NCBI GenBank assembly: GCA_021767845.1
Contig: JAASSQ010000068.1
Location: forward strand, 1-12,482
Direction: 5' to 3'
Length of the DNA stretch: 12,482 bases
Origin: Roseovarius sp.
GTDB taxonomy: Bacteria; Pseudomonadota; Alphaproteobacteria; Rhodobacterales; Rhodobacteraceae
A model generated the notes under the pieces. It was not told the DNA's origin. It did no database searches and was given only the letters and a program-made list of their open reading frames with translations. This document shows positions 6,174 to 12,482 of this stretch, one piece after another. The position numbers and the translations under genes are program-made. Each line of letters opens with the position of its first letter. Position 1 is the first letter of the stretch.

Positions 6174-6407
6174 TCAGGACGCGTCGTTGATGAACTTGAC
6201 CGCGTCACCGAAGGTCTGGATGGTCTCGGCCGCGTCGTCGGGGATCTCGATCCCGAACTCTTCCTCGAAGGCCATGACCAACTCGACGGTGTCCAGGCTG
6301 TCTGCGCCCAGGTCGTCGATGAACGAGGCGTTCTCGGTCACCTTGTCCTCTTCGACGCCGAGATGTTCGACAACGATCTTTTTCACGCGGTCTGCGGTAT
6401 CGCTCAT
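6174..6407 (-). CDS. acpP: Acyl carrier protein
   Basis: Small acidic cytoplasmic carrier of growing acyl chains as thioesters on a 4'-phosphopantetheine arm. The 77 residues match the family exactly, with the attachment site Ser37 in LGADSLDTVELVMAFEEEF and the four-helix pattern. A strong GAGGA Shine-Dalgarno precedes the ATG at 6407. The gene lies between fabG and the hisA-like gene but has its own promoter (6567-6594) and its own terminator, as fits a very abundant protein. The gap to fabG is 437 bases. Confidence 0.98.
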   Translation of the reverse strand: MSDTADRVKKIVVEHLGVEEDKVTENASFIDDLGADSLDTVELVMAFEEEFGIEIPDDAAETIQTFGDAVKFINDAS

Positions 6408-6538
6408 AACTTAATCCTCATCTTCTTCCGGGCCGTGTGACCCGCTTTTCTGCCCCTGCCCCAGCCGGGAAGCGGCCTTAGTGTTGCCCCGGATCGGGCG
6501 GCTACATCGTCCCGTCCACGCGGGCGGCCGGGCCTTGT

Positions 6539-6561
6539 CAGACCGGGCCCCGGCCGGTCTG
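6539..6561. repeat. Palindrome at the acpP transcription start
   Basis: CAGACCGG (6539-6546) and CCGGTCTG (6554-6561) form perfect 8-bp arms around a 7-base GC loop. The palindrome covers the expected +1 region downstream of the acpP -10 element. It could be an operator or a stabilising hairpin at the 5' end of the acpP mRNA. Confidence 0.5.
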
Positions 6562-6566
6562 CGCCG

Positions 6567-6594
6567 CCTATAGCACATGGTGCGCCTTTGGCAA
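6567..6594 (-). promoter_or_regulatory. Candidate sigma-70 promoter of acpP
   Basis: On the minus strand TTGCCA (6594-6589, 5 of 6 to TTGACA) and TATAGG (6572-6567, 4 of 6 to TATAAT) are separated by 16 bases. Transcription would start near 6560, giving an acpP leader of about 150 bases. Confidence 0.55.
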
Positions 6595-6844
6595 ATCCTT
6601 TCGCAAACCCTGTCCCGAGCGGCTTTTTCCTGCCGTCATCGGGCCGTTTGGGCCGCGCCCCGCGCACGGTAAGCACCTGTTGCCCCGGCACATTCCCTGC
6701 GAACGCCCCGGCACGATACAGGCGCATTTGCAGCCCGCACGCCCCGGTCGCACCGCGATCACGGGACACGCGCGCGGACCCGGCCGTTCCCTCCGGGCAG
6801 CGCAGAGATTCGATTCCCCCGCGCGCAGCCCGGGCGACCCAAGA

Positions 6845-7588
6845 TCAAAGCATCGCCATGCCGCCATTCACATGCAGCGTGGTACCGGTGACGTAAGCCG
6901 CCTCGGGGCTGGCCAGGTACAGAACGGCCGCCGCGATCTCTTCGGGCGTGCCCATGCGCGCCATCGGGATCTGGGCGTTGATCTTGTCTTTCTGGTCGTC
7001 GCTCAGCTTGTCGGTCATCGCGGTGCCGATGAAACCGGGCGCCACGGCGTTGGCGGTGATGCCGCGGCTGGCGACCTCGTAGGCGATCGACTTGGTCAAC
7101 CCGACCAGACCGGCCTTCGAGGCGGCGTAATTGGCCTGTCCGGGGTTGCCCGTGGCCCCGACGATCGAGCTGATGTTGATGATCCGGCCCCAGCGGGCCT
7201 TCATCATCGGGCGCATCACGCCCCGGCACAGCCGCATCGACGAGGTCAGGTTCACATCCAGCACCTGCGCCCATTCCTCGTCGGACATGCGCATGAAGAT
7301 CTGGTCGCGGGTGATGCCGGCATTGTTCACCAGGATATCCAGCCCGCCCATCGCCTCCATCGCCTGCTTGGGCAGCGCCTCGACGGCCTCGGCATCGCCC
7401 AGGTTGCAGGGCAGCACATACGCCCGCTCGCCCAGCTCGCCCGCCAGCGCCTCCAGCGGTTCGGTCCGGGTGCCGCTCAGCCCCACGGTCGCCCCGGCCC
7501 CGTGCAGGGCCTTGGCGATGGCTCCGCCGATGCCACCCGATGCGCCGGTCACCAGCGCGGATTTGCCTGTCAGGTCAAACATTGTCAT
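6845..7588 (-). CDS. fabG: 3-oxoacyl-ACP reductase
   Basis: NADPH-dependent reduction of 3-ketoacyl-ACP to 3-hydroxyacyl-ACP in the elongation cycle; a cytoplasmic short-chain dehydrogenase tetramer. The 247 residues show the Rossmann nucleotide loop TGASGGIG (14-21), NNAG (88-91), and the catalytic Asn113, Ser141, Tyr154 and Lys158 (YAASK). PGFIGTAMTD (184-193) is the substrate-loop signature of FabG. The ATG at 7588 has AAGGA close upstream. A second ATG at 7582 would be too far from it by comparison. It is 68 bases downstream of fabD, probably in the same transcript. A long gap to acpP follows. Confidence 0.97.
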   Translation of the reverse strand: MTMFDLTGKSALVTGASGGIGGAIAKALHGAGATVGLSGTRTEPLEALAGELGERAYVLPCNLGDAEAVEALPKQAMEAMGGLDILVNNAGITRDQIFMRMSDEEWAQVLDVNLTSSMRLCRGVMRPMMKARWGRIINISSIVGATGNPGQANYAASKAGLVGLTKSIAYEVASRGITANAVAPGFIGTAMTDKLSDDQKDKINAQIPMARMGTPEEIAAAVLYLASPEAAYVTGTTLHVNGGMAML

Positions 7589-7656
7589 GCGTCCTTCTGG
7601 TCTGTGGCCGCGGGCGCCAGCGCGCCCCGGCAGGAATTCCGTAAACCGTGCGGCGT

Positions 7657-8598
7657 TCAGCCCTTCGCAGCCTCAACCGCCGCCGCCACGTCCTCGGGCG
7701 TGCCCACCGCGCGGGTCGCCATGCCGCGGTCGATCCGCCGGATCATGCCCGACAGCGCCTTGCCCGCGCCGATCTCCCAGGCCTCGGTTGCGCCTTGCGA
7801 CGCCATGAAGAGCACGGATTCGCGCCAGCGGACCGCGCCGGTCACCTGCCGGATCAGCAAGTCGCGGATGCGGTCGGGGTCGGTGACCTGCTCGGCCACC
7901 ACGTTGGCCACCAGCGGCACCTTCGGCGCGGCGATCTCGACGCCGTTCAGCGCCTCGGCCATCACGTCGGCCGCCGGCTGCATCAGGGCGCAGTGGAACG
8001 GCGCGCTGACCGGTAGCAGCATGGCCCGCTTGGCGCCTTTTTCCTTGGCGATCCCGACCGCGCGCTCCACCGCCGCCTTGTGGCCCGAGACCACCACCTG
8101 ACCGGGATCGTTGTCATTGGCCGCCTGGCAGACCTCGCCCTGCGCGGCGGCCTCGGCCACCTCGCGCACCGCCTCCAGGTCGAGCCCCAGAACCGCGGCC
8201 ATCGCGCCGTCGCCCACCGGCACGGCCTCCTGCATGGCCGCGCCCCGCGTCCGCAAGAGCCGCGCGCAATCGGCCACGCTCAGCGCGCCGGCCGCCGCCA
8301 GCGCCGAATATTCGCCCAACGAATGCCCCGCCACCATCGCGGCGGCATCGATCGTCACGCCCTCGGCCTCCAGCGCGCGCATCGCCGCCAGCGACGTGGC
8401 CATCAGCGCGGGCTGCGCGTTCCGGGTCAGGGTCAGCGTGTCCTGCTCCCCCTCCCAGATCAGCGCGCTCAGCTTTTCGCCAAGCGCCTCGTCCACCTCG
8501 TCGAACACGGCCCTTGCCGCCGGGTATGCGTCGGCCAGCGCCTTGCCCATTCCGATCGTCTGCGCCCCCTGTCCGGGGAATACGAATGCTCGGCTCAT
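7657..8598 (-). CDS. fabD: Malonyl-CoA:ACP transacylase
   Basis: Transfers malonyl from CoA to ACP to supply the extender unit for fatty acid synthesis. The 313 residues contain FPGQGAQ (7-13), the nucleophile Ser93 in GHSLGEY (91-97), Arg118 in RTRG, and His202 in SAPFHC, the catalytic partner. The AANDN motif (159-163) and QVVVSG are also family marks. The start at 8598 follows a GGAGG with 12 bases of spacing, longer than ideal. The open frame continues far upstream but only as an antisense shadow of the neighbouring b561-YceI gene, so MSRAFVFPGQG is the true N-terminus. First gene of the fabD-fabG unit, divergent from the b561-YceI gene. Confidence 0.97.
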   Translation of the reverse strand: MSRAFVFPGQGAQTIGMGKALADAYPAARAVFDEVDEALGEKLSALIWEGEQDTLTLTRNAQPALMATSLAAMRALEAEGVTIDAAAMVAGHSLGEYSALAAAGALSVADCARLLRTRGAAMQEAVPVGDGAMAAVLGLDLEAVREVAEAAAQGEVCQAANDNDPGQVVVSGHKAAVERAVGIAKEKGAKRAMLLPVSAPFHCALMQPAADVMAEALNGVEIAAPKVPLVANVVAEQVTDPDRIRDLLIRQVTGAVRWRESVLFMASQGATEAWEIGAGKALSGMIRRIDRGMATRAVGTPEDVAAAVEAAKG

Positions 8599-8626
8599 CT
8601 CGATCTGTCGCCTCCGTGGTCCGTTC

Positions 8627-8655
8627 CGCCCCCGATAGCGCGGCTGGAGCCAAGA
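8627..8655 (-). promoter_or_regulatory. Weak candidate promoter of fabD
   Basis: On the minus strand TTGCCT (4 of 6 to TTGACA) is followed after 17 bases by TATCGG (3 of 6 to TATAAT), a few tens of bases upstream of the fabD start. The region from 8599 to 8784 is a divergent intergenic gap that must hold promoters for fabD and the b561-YceI gene. I could not find a better pair for either. Confidence 0.25.
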
Positions 8656-8784
8656 GGCAACGACCAACGCCCGCGCGTCTCCCCCGCACCTCACCCCTGC
8701 GCACGGCGCCTGTGCACAGGCTGGCATTGTGCCGCGCGCCCGGTCAGCTAGGTTTAGCATGACGCAAACGACAGGAGCCCGCCG

Positions 8785-10002
8785 ATGCCGATCCGCAACT
8801 CCAGCACGACCTACGGCAGCGTGACCAAGGCGTTCCACTGGCTGACCGCGCTGCTGATCCTCGCCATGATCCCGCTGGGGCTCATTGCCAACGATCTGGC
8901 CCATCAGGTCCGCGCGCCCGACGCCAGCGCAAGCGAGGCGAGCGTCCGGCTGGCCGCCACCCTGTTTTCCACCCACAAGACCGTCGGGGTGGCGATCTTC
9001 TTCATCGCGCTGGCGCGCATCCTCTGGGCGCTCGGGCAGACGAAGCCACGGCTTCTCAACGGCGACAGGCCGGTCGAGGCCTGGGCCGCCGAAACCGTGC
9101 ACTGGCTGCTCTATGGCTCGCTGGTGGCGGTGCCGCTGTCGGGCTGGGTCCACCACGCCGCCACCACGGGCTTTGCCCCCATCTGGTGGCCCTTCGGGCA
9201 ATCGCTGCCCTTCGTGCCCAAGGACCCGCATCTGGGCGAGATCGCGGCCACCCTGCATTACCTGCTGCAATGGGTGCTGATCGGGGCGCTGGTGCTGCAC
9301 GTGTCGGGCGCGCTGAAACATCACCTGATCGACGGCGACGCCACCCTGCGCCGGATGCTGCCGGGCCATGCGCCCGCGCAGCCCACCGCGCGGCAACCGG
9401 GCCACGCCCTGCCCTTCGTCGCCGCGCTGGCCGTCTGGGCCGCCGTGCTGGGGGGCGCCGGGATGGCGGGATGGTTCGCCACCGCCCCCGCCTCCACAGG
9501 CACATCCGCGCTGCAATCGGTCGAAAGCGAATGGCAGGTCGAAAGTGGCATGCTTGAGATCGGCATCGTGCAGATGGGCTCCGAGGTCACCGGCAGCTTC
9601 GCCGACTGGACCGCCGACATCAGGTATTCCGACACCGCCGGGCCGGACGGCACGCATGGCAGCGTCGAGGTCACGGTCGCGATCGGGTCGCTGACCCTCG
9701 GATCGGTGACCGATCAGGCGATGGGCAAGGAGTATTTCAACGTCGAGCAATACCCCACCGCCACCTTCACCGCCGATCTGGTCGCCACCGACAGCGGCAA
9801 GCTGGCCAAGGGAACACTGACGATCAAGGATCAATCGGTCTCGGTCGAAATGCCCTTCGAGCTGAACATCGACGGCGACACCGCGACCGCGCAGGGTGGG
9901 CTGCAAGTGGATCGCCGCGACTTCGGGATCGGCGGGCAAGGCACCGATTCTCTGGCCGCGCCGGTCGAGATCCGCTTCGACCTGACGGCCAAGCGCGGCT
10001 GA
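8785..10002 (+). CDS. Cytochrome b561 - YceI fusion protein
   Basis: A 405-residue membrane protein joining two domains usually found as separate proteins. The first part (1-195) is a CybB-like cytochrome b561 with membrane segments near 18-35, 62-83, 105-122 and 158-178. Candidate haem b ligands are His18, His64, His158 and His172; the 14-residue spacing of the last pair matches CybB. A further membrane segment (209-229, ALPFVAALAVWAAVLGGAGMAGW) leads to a YceI lipocalin-like domain (about 240-403) that would sit in the periplasm. YEF-type features of that family are visible, such as KEYFNVEQYPTATFTAD and LTIKDQSVSVEMPF. YceI barrels bind polyisoprenoid lipids, so transfer of electrons to or from a quinone-like ligand is a reasonable inference. 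The start has AGGAG 8 bases upstream. A separate YceI gene faces it. Confidence 0.9.
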   Translation: MPIRNSSTTYGSVTKAFHWLTALLILAMIPLGLIANDLAHQVRAPDASASEASVRLAATLFSTHKTVGVAIFFIALARILWALGQTKPRLLNGDRPVEAWAAETVHWLLYGSLVAVPLSGWVHHAATTGFAPIWWPFGQSLPFVPKDPHLGEIAATLHYLLQWVLIGALVLHVSGALKHHLIDGDATLRRMLPGHAPAQPTARQPGHALPFVAALAVWAAVLGGAGMAGWFATAPASTGTSALQSVESEWQVESGMLEIGIVQMGSEVTGSFADWTADIRYSDTAGPDGTHGSVEVTVAIGSLTLGSVTDQAMGKEYFNVEQYPTATFTADLVATDSGKLAKGTLTIKDQSVSVEMPFELNIDGDTATAQGGLQVDRRDFGIGGQGTDSLAAPVEIRFDLTAKRG

Positions 10003-10060
10003 CGGCGGCCGGTTTCCCGCTGCCAAGTAGACTGCCAGCGCCGACCCGTGGGGCCGGCCC

Positions 10061-10098
10061 GGCGATGGCGCGGCGGCCTTCGGCCTTGATTCCGCGCC
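10061..10098. repeat. REP-like intergenic element, copy 2
   Basis: The first 25 bases match 23 of 25 bases of 2528-2552. The element folds as an outer stem GGCGCGG (10067-10073) with CCGCGCC (10092-10098) enclosing an inner hairpin GGCC-TTC-GGCC (10075-10085). Nested stems in an intergenic position are typical of dispersed palindromic repeats. Confidence 0.45.
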
Positions 10099-10177
10099 TC
10101 GGATCGCAAACCAAGCGTGGGCTTGGGACAGCACCGCGCGCACCACCAATCACCCCGCCCGGCGGTCACGCCGGGCA

Positions 10178-10207
10178 GCGCCCGCCCGCCCCCAAGGCGG
10201 GCGCTTT
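10178..10207 (+). terminator. Candidate terminator of the b561-YceI gene
   Basis: GCGCCCGCC (10178-10186) pairs perfectly with GGCGGGCGC (10196-10204) around a 9-base loop, followed by a short TTT. It lies about 175 bases after the stop and directly after another perfect hairpin (10157-10176). The short T-run lowers confidence. Confidence 0.5.
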
Positions 10208-10282
10208 CGCGCCCACCACGGGCGGACGCTGCCCTCATCATAACCTCACCAGCCACCCCCCATGCCCCCGACAGCTCGGCAA

Positions 10283-10313
10283 CAAAAAAGGGCCCACCAC
10301 ACGGCAGGCCCTT
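10283..10313 (-). terminator. Rho-independent terminator of yceI
   Basis: On the minus strand AAGGGCC (10313-10307) pairs with GGCCCTT (10294-10288) across a 12-base loop and runs into a T-tract (TTTTTTGTTG). It begins 22 bases after the yceI stop. Confidence 0.85.
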
Positions 10314-10334
10314 CCGTAACACATGGCAAAAGGC

Positions 10335-10910
10335 TTACTGCGCCTTGCCCGCCTCGATCGAGATCATCACCTCGACCTCGTCGCTGACGGCGGGGGCGAA
10401 CTTGCCGACCCCGAAATCCGACCGCTTGAGCGTGGTGGTCGCATCGAACCCGGCCCATGGCTGGCCATCCTTCATCGGATGCGCCTCGACCTTGTTCAAT
10501 TCGGCATCCAGCACCACCGACTTGGTGACACCGTTCATCGTCAGGTCGCCGGTGATCTTGGCGGTCTCGTCACCCGTCACCTCGATCCCGGTCGAGGTAA
10601 AGCTCACCATGTCCCCTTCGGCGGCGCCGAAGAAATCATCGCTCATGAAGTGCTCGAAGCGTTTTTCCCAGCCGGTCAGCATCGACCGCACCGGCATCGA
10701 CACCGAGACCGACGAATTCGCCGGGTCTTCCTGATCGAACATGATCTCGCCCTCGAAGCCCGAGAACATGCCGTAGGTGGTCGAATAGCCAAGGTGATTG
10801 TAGGAAAAGACAATCTGGCTGTGGCTCGGGTCCAGAACGTATTTCTCGGGGGCGGCCACGGCGGCCGATGCTCCGGCGGTCAAGGCCGCGGCCAGAAGAA
10901 CGTGTTTCAT
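10335..10910 (-). CDS. Periplasmic YceI-family protein
   Basis: A 191-residue secreted lipocalin-like protein of the YceI family, whose known members bind polyisoprenoid chains in the periplasm. The first 20 residues form a signal peptide (KHVLLAAALTAGASAAVAA) with likely cleavage after AVA or AVAA, before PEKYVLDP. Family features include the opening YVLDPSHSQIVFSYNHLG (24-41), SMLTGWEKRFEHFMSDDFF (76-94) and LTMNGVTKSVVLDAEL (123-138). The ATG at 10910 was chosen over one six codons upstream because it has AGGGAG at correct spacing and starts right at the signal peptide. It converges on the b561-YceI fusion. The two YceI domains differ clearly in sequence, so this is not a recent duplication. 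A strong terminator follows. Confidence 0.92.
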   Translation of the reverse strand: MKHVLLAAALTAGASAAVAAPEKYVLDPSHSQIVFSYNHLGYSTTYGMFSGFEGEIMFDQEDPANSSVSVSMPVRSMLTGWEKRFEHFMSDDFFGAAEGDMVSFTSTGIEVTGDETAKITGDLTMNGVTKSVVLDAELNKVEAHPMKDGQPWAGFDATTTLKRSDFGVGKFAPAVSDEVEVMISIEAGKAQ

Positions 10911-11094
10911 TGCGTCATCTCCCTGCAAGGATGCTTCGTGAAAAGATACGCAATAGTTGGGTCAGTACAGGTTTCGCACAACCCCCAAGAATTCAACAAA
11001 AGGTGTGAAGCAGCGAACAGAGCGCCGGATCAGGCGGCGCAATGACCGCGCCGGACCGGGCAAACCCGCGCCACGCCGGCGCCTTGCAGGGGCC

Positions 11095-11577
11095 TTAAAG
11101 GTCCAGCGCCTCGCGCACGGCGGCCTGCGCCCTGCGCCCCGTCACGGGCACCGCGAACAGCCGCTGCCCCGACACGTCGCACGCCGACAGAACGCCGCGG
11201 CGCAGGGTGATCCGGGTCAGCGTGTCCAGGTCGTGGCACAGCGTCAGGCGGGCCAGCCCGGTGGCGTCCCGCTCGACCACGCGCAATTGCCGGGCGTTGC
11301 GGTCGATCTGGATTTCCGGCGCGCCCGCGTCCTCCTCCAGCCCGCCCATGCACAGCAGGCCCACGACCAGCAGGACCGCCGAGAACAGCAGCTTGACCAG
11401 CTGCATCGCCGCATCCCCGGCGCCGCCGGGCACGACCCACAGCCCCAGGGCCGCGGTCAGAAGAACGGTACCCAGGAACATCTTGGTGCCGCGTCCAAGC
11501 GCCATCCAGCCGCGTTTCGCGACCTCGCCGTCCTCGTGTTCGCGGACACGCATCTGGTTGTCGGGGAAAGCCACCAT
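11095..11577 (-). CDS. Hypothetical small membrane protein, two transmembrane helices
   Basis: I do not recognise a characterised family. Read from the ATG at 11577 it has 160 residues. A charged N-terminal cytoplasmic tail is followed by two hydrophobic segments, about 33-51 (MFLGTVLLTAALGLWVVPG) and 58-80 (MQLVKLLFSAVLLVVGLLCMGGL). A soluble tail of about 80 residues follows, with alternating beta-like pattern (PEIQIDRNARQLRVVERD, TRITLRRGVLSACDV). The tail resembles a small beta domain, but this is only an impression. The start is supported by a modest GAGAG and by the loss of coding character upstream, where a longer frame reaches into the rpsF promoter. It is divergent from rpsF and has no partner gene on its strand within 180 bases. 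Codon pattern looks native. Confidence 0.7.
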   Translation of the reverse strand: MVAFPDNQMRVREHEDGEVAKRGWMALGRGTKMFLGTVLLTAALGLWVVPGGAGDAAMQLVKLLFSAVLLVVGLLCMGGLEEDAGAPEIQIDRNARQLRVVERDATGLARLTLCHDLDTLTRITLRRGVLSACDVSGQRLFAVPVTGRRAQAAVREALDL

Positions 11578-11690
11578 GACACACTCTCGATATCCGTTGA
11601 TCTTTCGATAACGATTGCTCCCGGATTCGGGCAGGATTACGGCACCCGCATGGTCAATTCTTGAGCCCTGGCCACATCCGCCCGCGCCCC

Positions 11691-11719
11691 TTGTCAGCCG
11701 AAACGATCCGTCGTATACG
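11691..11719 (+). promoter_or_regulatory. Promoter of the rpsF-rpsR-rplI operon
   Basis: TTGTCA (11691-11696, 5 of 6 to TTGACA) and TATACG (11714-11719, 4 of 6 to TATAAT) are separated by the ideal 17 bases. Transcription would start near 11726, about 100 bases before rpsF. Confidence 0.7.
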
Positions 11720-11726
11720 CGCCCTT

Positions 11727-11781
11727 CCTTCCGCACGACGTTTGTGAACCGCGCAGTCTCTCGTGGCGGGGCCGCGGAAGG
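11727..11781 (+). promoter_or_regulatory. Structured rpsF leader, possible ribosomal-protein autoregulatory element
   Basis: CCTTCCGC (11727-11734), at the predicted 5' end of the mRNA, pairs perfectly with GCGGAAGG (11774-11781). The enclosed 39 bases can form an inner stem CCGC (11749-11752) with GCGG (11766-11769). S6:S18 complexes are known to bind rpsF leader hairpins in several bacteria, so this may be the local version. I cannot match the published consensus with certainty. Confidence 0.4.
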
Positions 11782-11828
11782 GGAGCCGGCCCGCCTTTGA
11801 AATGCGCCTTGAAAGAAGTGGAGACAAC

Positions 11829-12182
11829 ATGCCGCTCTACGAGCATGTATTCATCGCGCGTCAGGACCTGTCCAACGCGCAGGCCGAAGGGCTGATCGAA
11901 CATTTCGGCTCCATCCTGTCCGACAACGGCGGCAAGCTGGTGGACAGCGAATACTGGGGCGTCAAGACGATGGCCTACAAGATCAACAAGAACCGCAAGG
12001 GGCACTACTCCTTCCTGAAAACCGACGCGCCCGCGCCGGCCGTCCAGGAAATGGAACGCCTGATGCGCCTGCATGATGACGTGATGCGCGTCATGACCAT
12101 CAAGGTCGACGAGCATGACGAGGGCCCCTCGGTCCAGATGCAGAAGAAGGAAGAGCGCGACAACCGTCGCGAGCGCCGTTGA
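11829..12182 (+). CDS. rpsF: 30S ribosomal protein S6
   Basis: Ribosomal protein of the 30S platform that binds 16S rRNA as a dimer with S18. The 117 residues start MPLYEHVFIARQDLS and include the conserved YWGVKTMAYKINKNRKGHYSFLK (42-64), typical of S6. The C-terminal tail after residue 95 is charged (EGPSVQMQKKEERDNRRERR), as is common in Alphaproteobacteria. The ATG follows GGAG at proper spacing. It is the first gene of an operon with rpsR 28 bases downstream. Confidence 0.98.
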   Translation: MPLYEHVFIARQDLSNAQAEGLIEHFGSILSDNGGKLVDSEYWGVKTMAYKINKNRKGHYSFLKTDAPAPAVQEMERLMRLHDDVMRVMTIKVDEHDEGPSVQMQKKEERDNRRERR

Positions 12183-12210
12183 TCAACGCCTGAAGAAAGG
12201 ACACCAAACC

Positions 12211-12438
12211 ATGGCTGCAAAACCGTTTTTCCGCCGCCGCAAGGTCTGCCCCTTCTCGGGCGACAACGCACCCAAGATCGACTACAAGGACACGAAACTG
12301 CTGCAACGCTACATTTCCGAGCGTGGCAAGATCGTGCCCTCGCGCATCACCGCCGTCTCGGCCAAGAAGCAGCGTGAACTGTCCCGCGCCATCAAGCGCG
12401 CGCGCTTCCTCGCCCTGCTGCCCTACGCCGTGAAGTAA
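12211..12438 (+). CDS. rpsR: 30S ribosomal protein S18
   Basis: Partner of S6 in the 30S platform. The 75 residues carry the family signature: FFRRRKVCPFSG at the N-terminus, IDYKDTKLLQRYISERGKIVPSRITAVSAKKQR in the middle (23-55) and the basic C-terminal RAIKRARFLALLPY. The start follows AAAGGA. No priB gene stands between rpsF and rpsR, as usual for Alphaproteobacteria. Confidence 0.98.
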   Translation: MAAKPFFRRRKVCPFSGDNAPKIDYKDTKLLQRYISERGKIVPSRITAVSAKKQRELSRAIKRARFLALLPYAVK

Positions 12439-12450
12439 GGAGAGAGCATC

Positions 12451-12482
12451 ATGCAAGTTATCCTTCTCGAACGCGTGGCCAA
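12451..12482 (+). CDS. rplI: 50S ribosomal protein L9, partial N-terminus
   Basis: Only the first ten codons are in the window (MQVILLERVA), followed by two bases of the next. The opening matches the L9 N-terminal strand, where L9 binds 23S rRNA. A GGAGAG Shine-Dalgarno overlaps the end of the rpsR gap, 12 bases after the rpsR stop. Operon position after rpsR supports the call. Confidence 0.9.
   Translation, partial: MQVILLERVA

Larger units (their letters stand above)
6408..6844. other. Long fabG-acpP intergenic region
   Basis: 437 bases between the fabG stop and the acpP start. The part near acpP has a promoter and a palindrome at the presumed transcript start, and a leader of about 150 bases. 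In the part near fabG (6600-6844) I see no convincing gene, RNA gene or terminator. Open frames here have no recognisable protein features and no good ribosome binding site. Confidence 0.5.
10003..10334. other. Convergent intergenic region with hairpins
   Basis: 332 bases between two converging genes. It contains a REP-like structured element (10061-10098), a perfect hairpin GCCCGGCG-GTCA-CGCCGGGC (10157-10176), a terminator-like hairpin for the plus strand (10178-10207) and a terminator for the minus strand (10283-10313). No gene is supported. Confidence 0.6.

Noticed and set aside
6805..6830. T-loop-like sequence (GATTCGATTCC) suggesting a tRNA
   Set aside because: No matching acceptor, D or anticodon stems could be found around it on either strand.
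3167..8101. Several long plus-strand open frames opposite mltG, fabF, the hisA-like gene, fabG and fabD
   Set aside because: All are antisense shadows of confidently identified genes, without ribosome binding sites or family motifs.
7657..10149. An 830-codon minus-strand open frame covering fabD and the whole b561-YceI region
   Set aside because: Only the last 313 codons are fabD. The upstream part is antisense to a well-supported gene and has no recognisable domain; high GC removes stop codons.

Overview
The window is a GC-rich chromosomal segment from an alphaproteobacterium, most likely a member of the Rhodobacteraceae / Roseobacter group. The evidence is the linkage of the fatty-acid genes fabD-fabG-acpP-fabF with mltG and the head end of a Rhodobacter capsulatus-type gene transfer agent (GTA) cluster, and an rpsF-rpsR-rplI operon without priB.

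Layout. Minus strand, read right to left: fabD (8598-7657), fabG (7588-6845), acpP (6407-6174), a divergent hisA-like paralog (5965-5222), fabF (5106-3844) and mltG (3844-2690, TGATG overlap with fabF). A 440-bp control region (2250-2689) follows, then GTA genes g1 (small terminase, 2249-1899), g2 (large terminase, 1999-629) and g3 (portal, from 524 and running off the left edge). Plus strand: a cytochrome b561-YceI fusion (8785-10002), convergent with a separate secreted YceI protein on the minus strand (10910-10335). At the right, a small two-helix membrane protein of unknown function (11577-11095, minus) is divergent from rpsF (11829), rpsR (12211) and the first codons of rplI (12451, cut by the window end).

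How the genes work together. FabD makes malonyl-ACP, AcpP carries the acyl chain, FabF elongates it and FabG reduces the beta-ketoacyl-ACP. MltG trims nascent peptidoglycan. The GTA genes package random host DNA into phage-like particles. The b561-YceI fusion and its YceI neighbour look like an envelope electron-transfer and isoprenoid-binding pair.

The most interesting part is the stretch in front of the GTA genes. In 340 bp it holds three near-palindromic TTTnGTACnAAA boxes about three helical turns apart, an exact tandem 11-bp repeat that forms an alphaproteobacterial LexA (SOS) box GAAC-N7-GAAC, and a CtrA-like TTAA-N6-TTAA site. This suggests a GTA promoter wired to DNA damage and cell-cycle signalling plus an unidentified regulator. 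Other points are a HisA homolog whose first catalytic Asp is Glu, a probable REP-like intergenic repeat, and structured leaders of acpP and rpsF. No CRISPR array, transposon, tRNA or rRNA was seen.
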